A DNA stretch of 64,000 bases from Coix lacryma-jobi var. lacryma-jobi (lineage: Eukaryota > Streptophyta > Magnoliopsida > Poales > Poaceae): positions 86,773,845 to 86,837,844 of the forward strand of contig CM019831.1 of assembly GCA_009763385.1 (NCBI GenBank). The letters run 5' to 3'. The first letter of the stretch is position 1. Each line of letters opens with the position of its first letter. The notes under the pieces are model-generated. The model saw only the letters and a list, made by a program, of their open reading frames with translations, was not told the DNA's origin and searched no databases. The position numbers and the translations under genes were made by a program. This document shows positions 9,755-19,915 of this stretch, piece by piece.

Positions 9755-11083
9755 CTAGTTGTTTCTCCTAAACCCCTGAGCCTGACTGTTCATCATTGCC
9801 AATCGTTGCGATAACTGCCCAAGAACATCAAACTCCATGTCGAACAGCTTTTCCCTGATATTCGGCAACATACCAGCTATAGCTATTCCTGGCAATTGAT
9901 CATCTAGCAAATTCAGGGTATAGCAGAGATTTTTAGTCTCCCTGAATCTGTGTAAATATTCTTGGGGAGTCTCATTAACTTTCATCCTCAGACTCATGAG
10001 ATCAACCAACTTCTTCTCATTGGTACCGGTAAAGAAATACGCGTGGAACTTCTGTTCTAGCTCTGCCCATGTATTAATAGAGTTTGCTGGCAGAGACGTG
10101 AACCATGAGAAAGCTGGTCCCGTTAGTGACAGTGGGAAGTACCGAATTCTCCAAGCCTCATCTATAGATGCTTCTCGGAGCTGCATCAAGTAACGGCTGA
10201 TGTGTTCAACCGTACTAGTGTCATCTTGGCCTGAGAACTTAGTAAGATCAGTAGGAGGTTTCACCCTTGGAGGAAGTGCCACTCGGTTGTACCACTCCGG
10301 GTAAGGAGACTTGTAAGCATAAGACTGATTCTTTGGCTTCAGGCCGAATTGATTCTGCATCAAGTCAGCCATCCTATTCATGATGAGGTCGACGCCTGAG
10401 TCTGGAGCAGCCTGTGCCTGACCCCCAAGAAATGCCCTTGCTAAATTCTTATAGCCCGAATTCAGGAAAGCATCAATCGCATTGTAATCCACGAACTCCT
10501 TATACCCATCTCCATACATGTTCTTCTGCAACCTATTTGTTGCTGGAGATACTCTCAAAGCAGATGGAGGAACGTTTCCAGTCGTGTCGAATGCAAGTTG
10601 GCCCTGAGTTGTGGGAGGTTGCTGCTCTTGATGAAGGATCATCCCACTTTTGCTCGAACCAACTCCGCTGTCTTCAGTAGTTTTCCTCTGATGCTGTGGA
10701 AAGGGGAATAACAGTGGCCCCTGCATCGGACCAGCGGCTTCCTCAAAACGATTATCTATCGCCGGGCCAAAAATACTAACCATGACCGCAAGAAAAGTAT
10801 TTAAGAAAGCTGACTGATGATTGGTCATGGCCTCTGACACAACATTGTACATAAGCTCGGACATTTTTTGAATATCTTCCTCATCAGTGCTATCAGATTG
10901 ATGGGGAAGGAGAACCCTCGGGAGTGACTGCTTCTGGAAGACCTTGTTGCTCTTGTTCTTGGAGAAGGACATCAAGCATTTGCGCTGAAACTCATCGCAC
11001 GCTTGTTGTACCAAATCTCTTAATTCTGGTGGCAGTTCATCCATGGTCACGTCCAGAATTTGAGCGTTGTCGAATTCAACCAT
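9755..11083 (-). CDS. gag: Gypsy Gag capsid protein (non-autonomous element)
   Basis: 443 codons from ATG at 11083 (MVEFDNAQILD); I prefer this start because the longer open frame begins inside the LTR, across the PBS. The retrotransposon-gag capsid domain is in the C-terminal half: KFSGQDDTSTVEHISRYLMQ, FPLSLTGPAFSWFTSLP, WAELEQKFHAYFF and TPQEYLHRFRETKNLCYTL are characteristic. It forms the particle shell that packages element RNA. It ends at TAG 9755-9757, in frame with the protease ORF. Intact over its length, unlike most other reading frames here. Confidence 0.88.
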   Translation of the reverse strand: MVEFDNAQILDVTMDELPPELRDLVQQACDEFQRKCLMSFSKNKSNKVFQKQSLPRVLLPHQSDSTDEEDIQKMSELMYNVVSEAMTNHQSAFLNTFLAVMVSIFGPAIDNRFEEAAGPMQGPLLFPFPQHQRKTTEDSGVGSSKSGMILHQEQQPPTTQGQLAFDTTGNVPPSALRVSPATNRLQKNMYGDGYKEFVDYNAIDAFLNSGYKNLARAFLGGQAQAAPDSGVDLIMNRMADLMQNQFGLKPKNQSYAYKSPYPEWYNRVALPPRVKPPTDLTKFSGQDDTSTVEHISRYLMQLREASIDEAWRIRYFPLSLTGPAFSWFTSLPANSINTWAELEQKFHAYFFTGTNEKKLVDLMSLRMKVNETPQEYLHRFRETKNLCYTLNLLDDQLPGIAIAGMLPNIREKLFDMEFDVLGQLSQRLAMMNSQAQGFRRNN

Positions 11084-11099
11084 CTTGAAATGTGGTGTC

Positions 11100-11121
11100 C
11101 CACCGGACGTGCCAAAAAGTG
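11100..11121 (-). other. Candidate primer-binding site of the nested gypsy element
   Basis: On the minus strand TTTTTGGCACGTCCGGTGGG follows the 5' LTR. A TGG start within a few bases of the LTR is normal for a PBS; I cannot name the tRNA with confidence. Confidence 0.45.
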
Positions 11122-12460
11122 TGTTGGCACAAAATGCGTCGCACCGTGCCTCACACACAGCAAGCCAAAAAGCGTAGCTTCAATTGGGTGCCCGAACGAT
11201 TTGAAATCCGGAGACGTGCTAGTCGGTTTGACCTGAAAGCCAACAAGGGATAAAACTGTGAGAATAAAACTGGAACATGTCGGATGAGACTAGACAGTTC
11301 CATATTTACGGCTCTGAAGCCACTCACAACGACATATAGCTATAGAAGCTATCTGTCAACAAGTTTTAAAGATCATTCGGCTAACTCCAAACACAAGCAT
11401 ATGTAAATAATCAGTTGCCGAATGTACATTCATAAAAGACATGCTTGAACAAAAGATAAATTATAAAATAATGTATAACCAAGATCGGCAAACCAGCCGA
11501 ATTGGGGTCCATGAAGAAGGAACATGCAAACCAAAAACGATTAAACTAATCTAAAATCTGCATCTGCTGCACGATACCTAGTTTTATCAAAGCCTAAGCA
11601 TGATTGATATGTATGAACCCACAACACGTAACAATCTAGATTAGAAATTAATTCGGCCATCATGGTTGTTCGATTATCAGAAGAAACAAGTAAAAAACTT
11701 GTAAAGCAAGGCCGAACAGAAATCAATCTAGATTGGGCAAAAGAGTGTTGTAAAACTTAATTAAATAAATCATGCAACACATGGTAACTTAATGAATCTA
11801 CTAGATTTTGCGAAATCTAATAGAGCTGATAACTATCTTGCTTTTGCTAAACGTATCAATAAACGCCTGCCGCACGGTATTTATTCATAAGCAAAGCACA
11901 AGCAAAGACTTCTTGATCATTAGCAAAGGTCCGCCGCACGACCATTGCAAACAAACAAGACTACTTGCATCACATCTAAATCCACCGCATGATACTGGAC
12001 ATGATAACAAGGTTGCCGGGACTTACGGAGGTCGACGGATCGATGATTCCTCTCGAAGAACTCGACAACACGACAAAGGACTCGAAGATGGCATGGGCCG
12101 ATTTGTATAGATGTGGTTGTGAACAGTTTTACAATGGCCAGGGGTTTGTATTTATACCCTGGGCGAAAAATGAGTCCTAAGAGATTATGATTTACACAAT
12201 AAAACTTGGAAAATATGAGTCCTATTCCTATTTTCCTCCCGGTGCTTTCCATTGTCCCGTGTCTTCTCGTGCAAGCCGGCTTCACTTGCCATATTTGCTT
12301 CCCGAATAGAATCATCACCTTGCAAGATAGCCGACCGTATAGACACATGCTGAAACCCCGAGAACTAACCGACCGCTTGGTCGTCTACCGAATGCCCTTC
12401 TCATTGCCGGCTGGGTCCACTTGTCATCTTTCTTATGCGTGCGAAATTCTGGTGTTGACA
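11122..12460 (-). repeat. 5' LTR of the nested gypsy element
   Basis: 1,339 bp, TGTTGGCACAAAATGCG to GGTGTTGACA, matching 3432-4769. It is followed by the second copy of the CTATG duplication at 12461. Confidence 0.92.
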
Positions 12461-13460
12461 CTATGAGACTCTCACTTGCGACGAGCTGTTCAGTAAGCTC
12501 AAGTCTAGTGAGGTTGACGCCATGGCGAGGGCTTCTTATGAAAATCCTTCTGGCCTGTCGATGGCTTTGGTTTCTGGCTCTTCTGCTAACACCTTTGAAG
12601 GCTTTGCATTGTCTTCTCTTCTTTCTGTCACAGAGGAGCAGCTGGAGTTCATGGGAGACAACGAGTTGGCCCTGCTTGCTAACTGGTTCTCACGGTTCCA
12701 CAACAACCGCATGAACTGTCGCCGCGGAGGGAGTCGAGCTGGATGCTATGAGTGCGGCGACTCGGACCACTTCATCGCCAACTGCCCAAAGAAGAACAAG
12801 CAAGCTTTTGGCAAGGGCGATCATGGCCACAAGTATGACTTCGGCAAGCGCAAGGAGAAGTACATCCCCGCAAAGCACAAGCGGAAGGGCGGCTTCAACA
12901 AGGAGTACATCAAGGAGAAGTACTTGGAGAAGGCCCACGCTGAGCAGCGTGCCTTCTTCGCCACGCTCAGCGACGTCGACAACTCAGACAATGACTCCAC
13001 TGCATCAAGTGATGATGAGTCTGAGAAGAAGAAGATCGAGGACAAGCTGAACGGTCTTTGCTTCTTCGCCGACGACGAGGGCTTCTGCACCATGGCCCTC
13101 GGCGATGAGGTGTACACCAAGCTAGAGGAGATCCCTCGGAACAACAAAGATGACTCCTCCCAGGTATCTCAGACCCCCAATGAACTTTCTGCTGAGGTTG
13201 AGAAACTTACTGCTGCTCTTCTTAGTCAAGACAAGTTGCTTAGACTTGCTGCTAGAGAGAGGAAGGAGTTTAGGCAGAAGTGGGAGGATGCGGTGAAGGA
13301 GCTTGAGTATGTCAAGTCCACCGTTGTAGTCACCGAGGATGATGAGTGTGAGATGTGCTCCAAGCACATGACTGACCTTCTCACTTTGAGGGGGAAGTAT
13401 GTTTCTTTGGTTGGAGAGGTGGATGAGCTTAGGGCTAGACCCATTTTGCTGGGTGCATGA
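12461..13460 (+). pseudogene. gag: Ty1-copia gag, C-terminal part with CCHC knuckle
   Basis: Resumes the copia gag frame broken at 3431. It reads TCDELFSKLKSSEVDAMARA and then a CCHC zinc knuckle CYECGDSDHFIANC (C-X2-C-X4-H-X4-C, about 12742-12783). A long lysine-rich and acidic coiled-coil extension follows, typical of SIRE/Maximus Gag. The frame ends at TGA 13458-13460, but the same frame is open again on the other side, so this looks like a point nonsense change (TGC or TGG expected) rather than the true end. Confidence 0.82.
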
Positions 13461-14549
13461 AAGTCTTGTGCAGGTTTGCATTCCGAGTTGGCAGAGAAGA
13501 ATGCCAGGATTGTGTCTCTTGAGAAGGCCAGCTTGGATAGCACTTGTGTGTCTAGGTGTGCCTTGTGTGAGGGTTTGGAGATGGAGATTGCAAGTGTGAA
13601 GCATGACAAGATGCAAACCGAGGAAGAAAACACATACCTTCGGACCATCTTGTCATGGGTGTCTTGTGGTGAGCCGCAGCTTGGGATGATGATTGCCCAA
13701 TTCAAACGTGGTACTGGAGGTCCTGGTGTTGGTTTTGCTCAGGGTGTGGGGAGTGCTACATTTTTTTGGAAGATTGGAGAGTTTAGTGGTCTTAAGCCGA
13801 GTGAGAATCCCAACTCCACCACTACTCCCAAACTAACCAAGATTCCACCCAAAGAGCCTCTCAAGCCTAGCACCAAAGATGGAGTGTTTGTGGAACCTCC
13901 GAGAGCTCCACCCAAGAAACAAACATGGGCTCCAAAACCCAATCACCTAAGGAACAAGCTTGACACTATGCCACCAATCCATGAGGAGCTCATGCCACAA
14001 AAGAACCAAGTGATCCACACCCACTACCATGAGTACCAACAACCTCCTATGAGAGCGGTGAGGTACCACTGTGAGCACTGTGGGAGAGATGGACACTTGA
14101 GGGAGTTTTGCTTTCAGTGCAAGAGAGAGGAGCGTCGTGCAAAGGAGATGAACAACACGGACATGTACCATCCTTTCCATGATGTACACGTGTCGAATGT
14201 TCAAAGGAGGAGTGTTAGGTGTAGAGGTCCAATGCCTCAGGGTCCTAGGCCACAAGGAGGTTTTGCCCGGCGGGATCCTAGTTTTGTGGGCTTTGGACCC
14301 CGTGGCAGTGGCTTTGTTGTTGATCGTTACCCCCACCGCGTTTTGGCTATCGCGTTGAGCGCTCTCCTCCTAGCGGATCATGTTTTGCTGTGCTTGGTGA
14401 TCACTTTCCCAGTAGGAATGCTAGGAATGGTTTTTATACTGACCGCTCTTTTGAGCAGCCGGGACAACACTGGTATTCTCAACATTTTACTCACCCCAAT
14501 GTTGGACCGTATGCTCACCCTATGTCATTTTATTGATGTAGGTAAGTAG
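13461..14549 (+). pseudogene. Ty1-copia gag extension with second CCHC knuckle
   Basis: Same reading frame as the previous piece after the TGA at 13458. It begins with a coiled coil (HSELAEKNARIVSLEKASLD), then a proline/lysine-rich linker, then a second zinc knuckle YHCEHCGRDGHLREFC (about 14069-14114) and an arginine/glycine-rich tail. Two knuckles separated by a long linker fit SIRE-type Gag. The frame closes at TAG 14547-14549 just before the protease motif. Confidence 0.78.
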
Positions 14550-14653
14550 ATGGGAGAATGTTTGGCTTGTAGATTCCGGTGCTCAAGGCATATGACCGGA
14601 AACTCCAAGTGGTTCTCCAGTCTTAGTCCAGTCACCGAAAAGGAGTTTATTAC
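14550..14653 (+). pseudogene. Ty1-copia protease, N-terminal fragment
   Basis: Catalytic region reads VWLVDSG, then after a one-base loss near 14579 continues in the next frame as CSRHMTGNSKWFSSLSP, the standard copia protease signature. The reading is cut at 14653 by the TGTGACAGAACC end of the Z element. Confidence 0.82.
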
Positions 14654-15004
14654 TGTGACAGAACCGACCAATTTATACCAGATTAAGCACCGAACCCCCG
14701 TTTTCACATAGATTGACAGGTACTTAAGCTCGTACAAACCCGGTAGTCCGGAAATCTCGAAGGATTTCAATCATTCAACTTTAGCCAAGATCGTAATAGA
14801 TTAGCGTACATGTCCACAAGGTACATTCAATTCGCACATAGTTCAAATACATCGGAGTTCGAAAATTATTACAAACCATAGTTTGGAATTCGTAGCAGAA
14901 GCAACATAGTTTTAAACATAAGTTCACAGTTCACAATACGGTGCCATTGCCTGATCAGTCCACAAAAGCATCAGGTGAGGATAAGAGATGACCATGCCCA
15001 TGGT

Positions 15005-15066
15005 CTATTCATCGCCCGTAATTGGGTACAGACAATTCTCACAGTAGCCAAAGAAGCACTGTCCAT
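15005..15066 (-). CDS. Z LTR terminal exon (DGQCFF...)
   Basis: Downstream of a TTGTTGTTGCAG acceptor-like site, 62 nt run to a TAG at 15005. Entered in phase 1 it reads DGQCFFGYCENCLYPITGDE. The main family has FDGQCYFTLVEES at the same place after the same acceptor and in the same phase. Start, phase and the D-G-Q-C-aromatic-F core agree although the flanking DNA does not. Predicted, not proven. Confidence 0.45.
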
Positions 15067-16193
15067 CTGCAACAACAAGGAATAAAACCCTGAGTACAAG
15101 AAGGTACTCAGCTAGACTTACCCGTCATAAACCAGAAATAAGGTGACACCAAGGAGTATGCAAGGCTGTATCTGGGTTGGCCATACTTACCTTTTGCATA
15201 AAAGCATTTTTACTATTAAATAATCATCATTAGGGTATTAGCAGTCAATTTTATATAATCAACCTGATTAACTAGATTTGCACCTGATCTAGAGGAATCA
15301 CTTGGCTAATTAATCAAGCAAGAGTGACTATTTCATCAATAGCGTTTCAGATTCAGTACCATAACCATCTTTAATTCCATAAGTTACTACGGTAACACAT
15401 GCTCAGTCAGTTACTCACTGTCTAGGAGCGATGGCGATTATAATCGATTCCTACCAGCTGGGGATAAAAATGTCGCACACTCGCCCGATCACACCCTGCC
15501 AGGTAGCCGTCGGCTGCCACTTCAGGAAATTCGAGAACACAACGCGCTGGACGGTCATGGGCCCTTCTACACCGGGGGTTATCTTAATGCCAGGTCGCTC
15601 AAGCTATAACTGCCCACGGTCATGCCAGGTCAATCAGGCCCCGCCTGTCCACGGACCATGCCAGGTTGCTTAGAATAGTTGCCCACGGTACATATAAGGC
15701 CCTGGGTGTTAGGCGTCAACATCTCCATCACCGGCTCAAATAGCCTTACTCGGCTTCACGGGAGGTACTCAGACCTACTCCGTTAAGTGATTGACGCGTT
15801 CAAAATGACTGAGGTGTGCCTTCGTCGGGTACTAATCAACACAGACGGGAGACTACTAGCACACAGAACCCATGTCCTGCTGCTCCTACATCCCGCCCGG
15901 TCTCAAATTAATTATCACATGGTTATCTTCATGATAGCACGAGGCTAGTCACGATCAGTATCCACCTATATGCGGGAGACAAGAAATCACCCGACTTTTA
16001 CCGGTCTAAGCAGACTAAGCATATAACGGCCTAGACTTAACAGGGATATCAAGATAATAATTGTAGGTGGACAAGGATAAGTAAGTAATGCATCAACGGT
16101 GTCATTCAACTCCTATAACTTAATGCAACAACACATCAGGTTAATTTGGTAATTAATTTGCAAACCATAGGAGTGGGATGCTCCGGGGCTTGC

Positions 16194-16395
16194 CTCTTTC
16201 GAAGTCGGAGGGTCGGTGGTCGCGGCACTCAGGTAGGTCCTCGACGTCTCCTTCTTCGGTCCTCTCGTCCAGGGTCTCCTCCGGGCTCAGCTCCTCCAGC
16301 GGCTGCGGGTTCTGGACCTCCACTACCGATCCTGTATGATGCATAGCATGTATGAATAAAACGAATGCACATGGGATGCATTGGTGATGCAACAT
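16194..16395 (-). CDS. Z LTR upstream exon, ends at GC-type donor
   Basis: Open frame from ATG at 16395 (MLHHQCIPCAFVLFIHAMHH), through an acidic segment (EELSPEETLDERTEEGDVED), to DFER and then AGAG|GCAAGCCCCGG at 16194/16193. The 12 bases ggcaagccccgg are identical in all LTRs here. The exon leaves in phase 1, as in the main family, and the downstream exon at 15005-15066 accepts phase 1. GC donors with AG|GCAAG context are a known minor splice class. Alternatively the frame simply reads on through GKPR to a stop shortly after. Confidence 0.4.
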
Positions 16396-17240
16396 GGAAC
16401 AAGTAATTCAGGAGATAAACACATGTCATCTACTTCATTTTCTTCAACAAGGTAGTCAACATCATCCTATTATCAGTTAACCACTTGCTATCACTTAATC
16501 ATTTAATTTAGCCTAGAACAGCGACCCCCAGATAACAACTTCAGAAAAATCTACATAAATTACTGGAGGTTGACAGCATGCAATCTAGTCCCATGTCCAA
16601 ATTTCAAGCCATTTGGACTAAAACTCTATCCTCTATTAAAAAGACAAACATTACCATGAAAAGGTGCTTTGAACTACACACCCTAGTAAAAAGTGTCAAA
16701 CAACAGATTTCCTATTTTTCTACTGAACTTCTTAGTACAAGAGCAGTATACAAAAATTTCCAGGTTCATATTCTTCATATTTTAATTACTACAATTTATA
16801 CAAGAAAACAACATTTAATCATTTTAATTGCTACTGCCAAAATATTTCACAGAACATCCTCATATTATATTTTCCCAGAAACTACTCATCAACACAAACT
16901 TAACAAAACAAGAATCACATTTTTCTGAGCAACACACAGTTTATTATGCATTTAACAAGATTTCAACCTAAACATAAATTAAATACAACTACATAGAAAA
17001 TTATTACAAATTGGACATATCATATTTTTCATGCATAGAGCTCATCAAAACAAACTTAACAAAACTTATTTCACCTTTTTAGCATCTAGAAAACTCAAGA
17101 TATGAATTAAACAAACTATATAAGCATTTCTGAAAACTATTTAAACAAAAACCCTGAAAACCTTTCGGCCTAAACTGCTATGTGCACCCAACACTGTTGT
17201 ACCCAAGCGACTGACCAGCGGGCCCCCAAGTCAACCCGAC

Positions 17241-17771
17241 TGTAACACTCTGGTGTTAAGCAAACTAAAACCTGACATGTCATCATATGCACTGGCATTT
17301 TATTTGAGTGATAACCTGGTTATGCATTCACTAAAAACAAGTTTATTCTTTATGCTTGTGCTTAGTAGTAAAGAGTGCTTAAGTTTGAAACCCTAGTTAT
17401 GTTTTCTTTTGTTGTGTATAATGCTTTTATGCTATGTAAGGGTATATGGTAATTTTTTTTTTAAGTAGTGAATTTTGGATCAAACTTGAATCAAGGTCCA
17501 AATACACCTTTGAGACATAAAACCAAAGTTTGATCCAAAATTCACTACTTAAAAAAAAATTACCATATACCCTTACATAGCATAAAAGCATTATACACAA
17601 CAAAAGAAAACATAACTAGGGTTTCAAACTTAAGCACTCTTTACCACTAAGCACAAGCATAAAGAATAAACTTGTTTTTAGTGAATGCATAACCAGGTTA
17701 TCACTCAAATAAAATGCCAGTGCATATGATGACATGTCAGGTTTTAGTTTGCTTAACACCAGAGTGTTACA
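17241..17771. repeat. Foldback LTR stub: near-perfect 247-bp inverted repeat
   Basis: Arms 17241-17487 and 17526-17771 are the first about 247 bp of the Tekay LTR (TGTAACACTCTGG...) in opposite orientations, around a 38-bp loop that is contiguous LTR sequence of the right arm. I see one substitution and one homopolymer difference between the arms. The right arm plus loop is the stub of the 3' LTR of internal region A; the left arm is an inverted duplicate. It marks the left edge of the complex inserted into Z. Confidence 0.88.
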
Positions 17772-17790
17772 GCTCCTTCCCCCTTAAAGA
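17772..17790 (-). other. Polypurine tract, internal A
   Basis: Minus strand TTTAAGGGGGAAGGAGC directly before the LTR start TGTAACAC. The same tract, with small changes, occurs at 27510, 41288 and (plus strand) 60616-60632. Confidence 0.8.
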
Positions 17791-17901
17791 AATCTCGTCC
17801 CGAGATTTAACCTGTAGTCTAACTAATGGAAAAGGAAATGTGTCAGACACTTCCATAACTAACCTTTACATAAAGCAGGGGATAGGTCATCATATAACAG
17901 A

Positions 17902-18957
17902 TTATAAGGATCTTACAGAAGAAAGAAACTCAGGAAAACTTTCTAAGAGAAACTCTTCTGACTCCCATGTGGCTTCATCTTCCGTATGTTGATTCCATTG
18001 AACCTTATAGAACTTAACAGTTCTTTTTCGAGTAACTCGATCTTTCTGGTCCAGAATCTTGATAGGATACTCTGAGTATGTCAGATCAGGCTCTAATTCA
18101 ATCTCTTCAACATGAATGACATGATCAGGCACTTGAAGACATTTCTTCAACTGAGAGACATGGAATACATTATGAACTAAAGATAGCTGTGGTGGTAAAT
18201 CAAGTTGATATGCCACCTTTCCACATCTTTTAAGGATTTGATACGGACCTATATATCGAGGTGCCAACTTTCCTTTGATTCCAAATCGAGTAACTCCTTT
18301 CATTGGTGATACCTTGAGATAGACATAATCACCAACTTTAAAGGTAAGAGACCGTCGTCTCTTATCGGCATAACTCTTTTGCCTGGATTGTGCTTTCTTT
18401 ATGTTCTCTCGAATCAATCTGACTTTTTCTTCAGCTTCTTTAACTAAATCAACCCCGAAGAGACTACGTTCACCAGGTTCAGACCAACTTAATGGTGTTC
18501 TGCATCTTCTGCCATACAGAGCTTCAAATGGTGCCATCTTAATGCTCTCTTGATAACTATTATTGTAAGAGAACTCTGCTAAAGGCAAACATTCATCCCA
18601 TTTCTCTGAATAATTGAGTACATAGGACCTTAACATATCTTCTAAGATCTGATTAACTCTTTCAGTCTGGCCTCCGGTTTGTGGATGATAAGCGGTACTG
18701 TGCAAAAGCTTGGTACCCAAAGATTCCTGTAAATGCCTCCAGAAAACATTGACAAACTGTGTTCCTCTATCTGATATAATAGTCTTGGGTATACCATGCA
18801 AACTTATAATTCGATCAAAGTACATCTTAGCATAATTGGATGCATGATAAGTTGTCTTGACAGGTAAGAATTGAGCTGACTTAGTTAGACGATCAATAAT
18901 GACCCATATGGAATCAAATCCTTTTGAAGTTTTGGGTAGACCTACTATGAAATCCAT
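17902..18957 (-). CDS. Integrase core, GPY region and chromodomain (A)
   Basis: Open for 351 codons. Catalytic core: SMDFIVGLP (first Asp), SDRGTQF (second Asp) and TERVNQILE (Glu). Then the substrate-recognition stretch EALYGRRCRTPLSW, the GPY-like region KLAPRYIGPYQIL, NVFHVSQLKKCL, and a C-terminal chromodomain (DQKDRVTRKRTVKFYKVQW, then EDEATWESEEF). Integrase inserts element cDNA; chromodomains of this clade guide it to certain chromatin. The frame ends 130 bp before the LTR. Nothing is visibly broken in this part. Confidence 0.92.
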   Translation of the reverse strand: MDFIVGLPKTSKGFDSIWVIIDRLTKSAQFLPVKTTYHASNYAKMYFDRIISLHGIPKTIISDRGTQFVNVFWRHLQESLGTKLLHSTAYHPQTGGQTERVNQILEDMLRSYVLNYSEKWDECLPLAEFSYNNSYQESIKMAPFEALYGRRCRTPLSWSEPGERSLFGVDLVKEAEEKVRLIRENIKKAQSRQKSYADKRRRSLTFKVGDYVYLKVSPMKGVTRFGIKGKLAPRYIGPYQILKRCGKVAYQLDLPPQLSLVHNVFHVSQLKKCLQVPDHVIHVEEIELEPDLTYSEYPIKILDQKDRVTRKRTVKFYKVQWNQHTEDEATWESEEFLLESFPEFLSSVRSL

Positions 18958-18964
18958 ACTAATA

Positions 18965-19912
18965 TCATCCCATTTCCAAGATGGAATTGATAATGGTTGT
19001 AACTTTCCTGCAGACCTTAGATGAACTGCTTTTACTTTTTGACAAGTAACTCGCAGATCGTGCTACATAGCTACAATCTCTATTCATCTTAGTCCACCAA
19101 AATTTCTGTTTTAAATCATAATACATCTTATTGACTGCCTGGATGTACTGAAAATCTTGTTGTATGAGCTTCATCAAGAATCTGCTTTCGAAGCTCAGGA
19201 ACTTTTGAACCACTAACCGATCCTTAAACCAAATCACTCCAGCTTCATCTATTTTGAAATTGGAATTCTGCTCAGAGTGAATCTTTTCTTTCAGATTCAT
19301 TCCCTTGCTTTCTTTCTGAGCTGCAATGATCTGATTCTTAATTGATGATTGAACTGTCACATTTGCGAGATTTCCTTGTGGAACCATTTCAAGACTTAAC
19401 TTTTCAAACTCATAACACAAGTATTATCGAGTGGTTTGATTTCTAGACAATTGCAATACTCCTTTCGACTGAGTGCATCTGCCACTACATTAGCTTTACC
19501 TGGGTGATAGTGCACTCAACATCATAATCTTTTATCAATTCCAACCATCTTCTTTGACGCATATTCAACTCAGACTGAGTGAAAATGTACTTCAAACTTT
19601 ATGATCAGTGTATATATGACATGTATTTCCCAATAAATAATGTCGCCAGATCTTCAGAGCATGACTACAGCTGCCAACTCGATCATGTGTTGGATAATGT
19701 TCTTCATGCCGTTTAAGCTGTCGTGAAGCATAGGCAATAACTCTGCCTTCTTGCATCAGTACACACCCAATACCTTTGCCTGAAGCATCACAAAAGACAT
19801 CAAAGGACTTTTCAATATCCGGCTGAGCTAATACTGGTGCAGTTGTCAAAAACTTTTTCAAAAGTCTGAAAAGCTTCTTCACATTCTGATGACCACACAA
19901 ACTTGGTGTCAT
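18965..19912 (-). pseudogene. RNase H and integrase zinc-finger region (A), frame-broken
   Basis: RNase H segment VFCDASGKGIGCVLMQEGRV and RQLKRHEEHYPTHD, then a segment that in copy B reads as the H2C2 integrase N-terminal region. In A several one-base losses (for example near 19428, 19602 and 19690) break the frame into pieces. Comparison with B shows the breaks are indels, not substitutions. Confidence 0.8.
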
Positions 19913-19915
19913 TCT

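Larger units (their letters stand above)
3432..12460 (-). mobile_element. Non-autonomous Ty3-gypsy (Tat-like) retrotransposon with antisense genes
   Basis: Complete insertion of 9,029 bp: LTRs 3432-4769 and 11122-12460 (TGTTGGCAC...GTGTTRACA) flanked by a perfect 5-bp duplication CTATG (3427-3431 and 12461-12465). Read on the minus strand the order is LTR, PBS, gag, protease, about 700 bp of non-coding sequence, two antisense gene modules, polypurine tract, LTR. No reverse transcriptase, RNase H or integrase is present, so it would depend on a partner for movement. Additional, often antisense ORFs between pol and the 3' LTR are known in the Tat lineage. LTRs differ by a visible scatter of substitutions, so insertion is not very recent. 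Confidence 0.9.
2891..14653 (+). mobile_element. Ty1-copia retrotransposon body, split by a nested gypsy element
   Basis: PBS, gag and the beginning of protease of one copia element, in two pieces: 2891-3431 and 12461-14653. Order and frame are preserved across the 9-kb insertion. The element is itself cut at 14653/14654 by the LTR of a Tekay-like element, so integrase, reverse transcriptase and the 3' LTR are outside the window. The long gag with coiled-coil extension and two CCHC knuckles fits the SIRE/Maximus lineage. Relative ages: copia oldest, then the two insertions. Confidence 0.85.
14654..17240 (-). repeat. LTR of element Z (Tekay-like, second family), interrupted
   Basis: Begins TGTGACAGAACC, like the reverse-complemented end of the main Tekay LTRs (TGTGGCAGAACC), and shares short conserved blocks with them in the same order and orientation: an exon-like DGQC segment, a GAGTAC/GTACTC dyad, the aactcctat block and GGCAAGCCCCGG. 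Overall sequence is otherwise strongly diverged. Five bases before it are ATTAC, the candidate target duplication. It is cut at 17240/17241 by the TGTAACACTCTGG end of the main complex; its other end is outside the window. Whether Z is a solo LTR or a full element cannot be seen. Confidence 0.7.

Noticed and set aside
12748..13050. Serine/arginine-rich ORF inside the copia gag
   Set aside because: Out-of-frame shadow of the lysine-rich gag extension.
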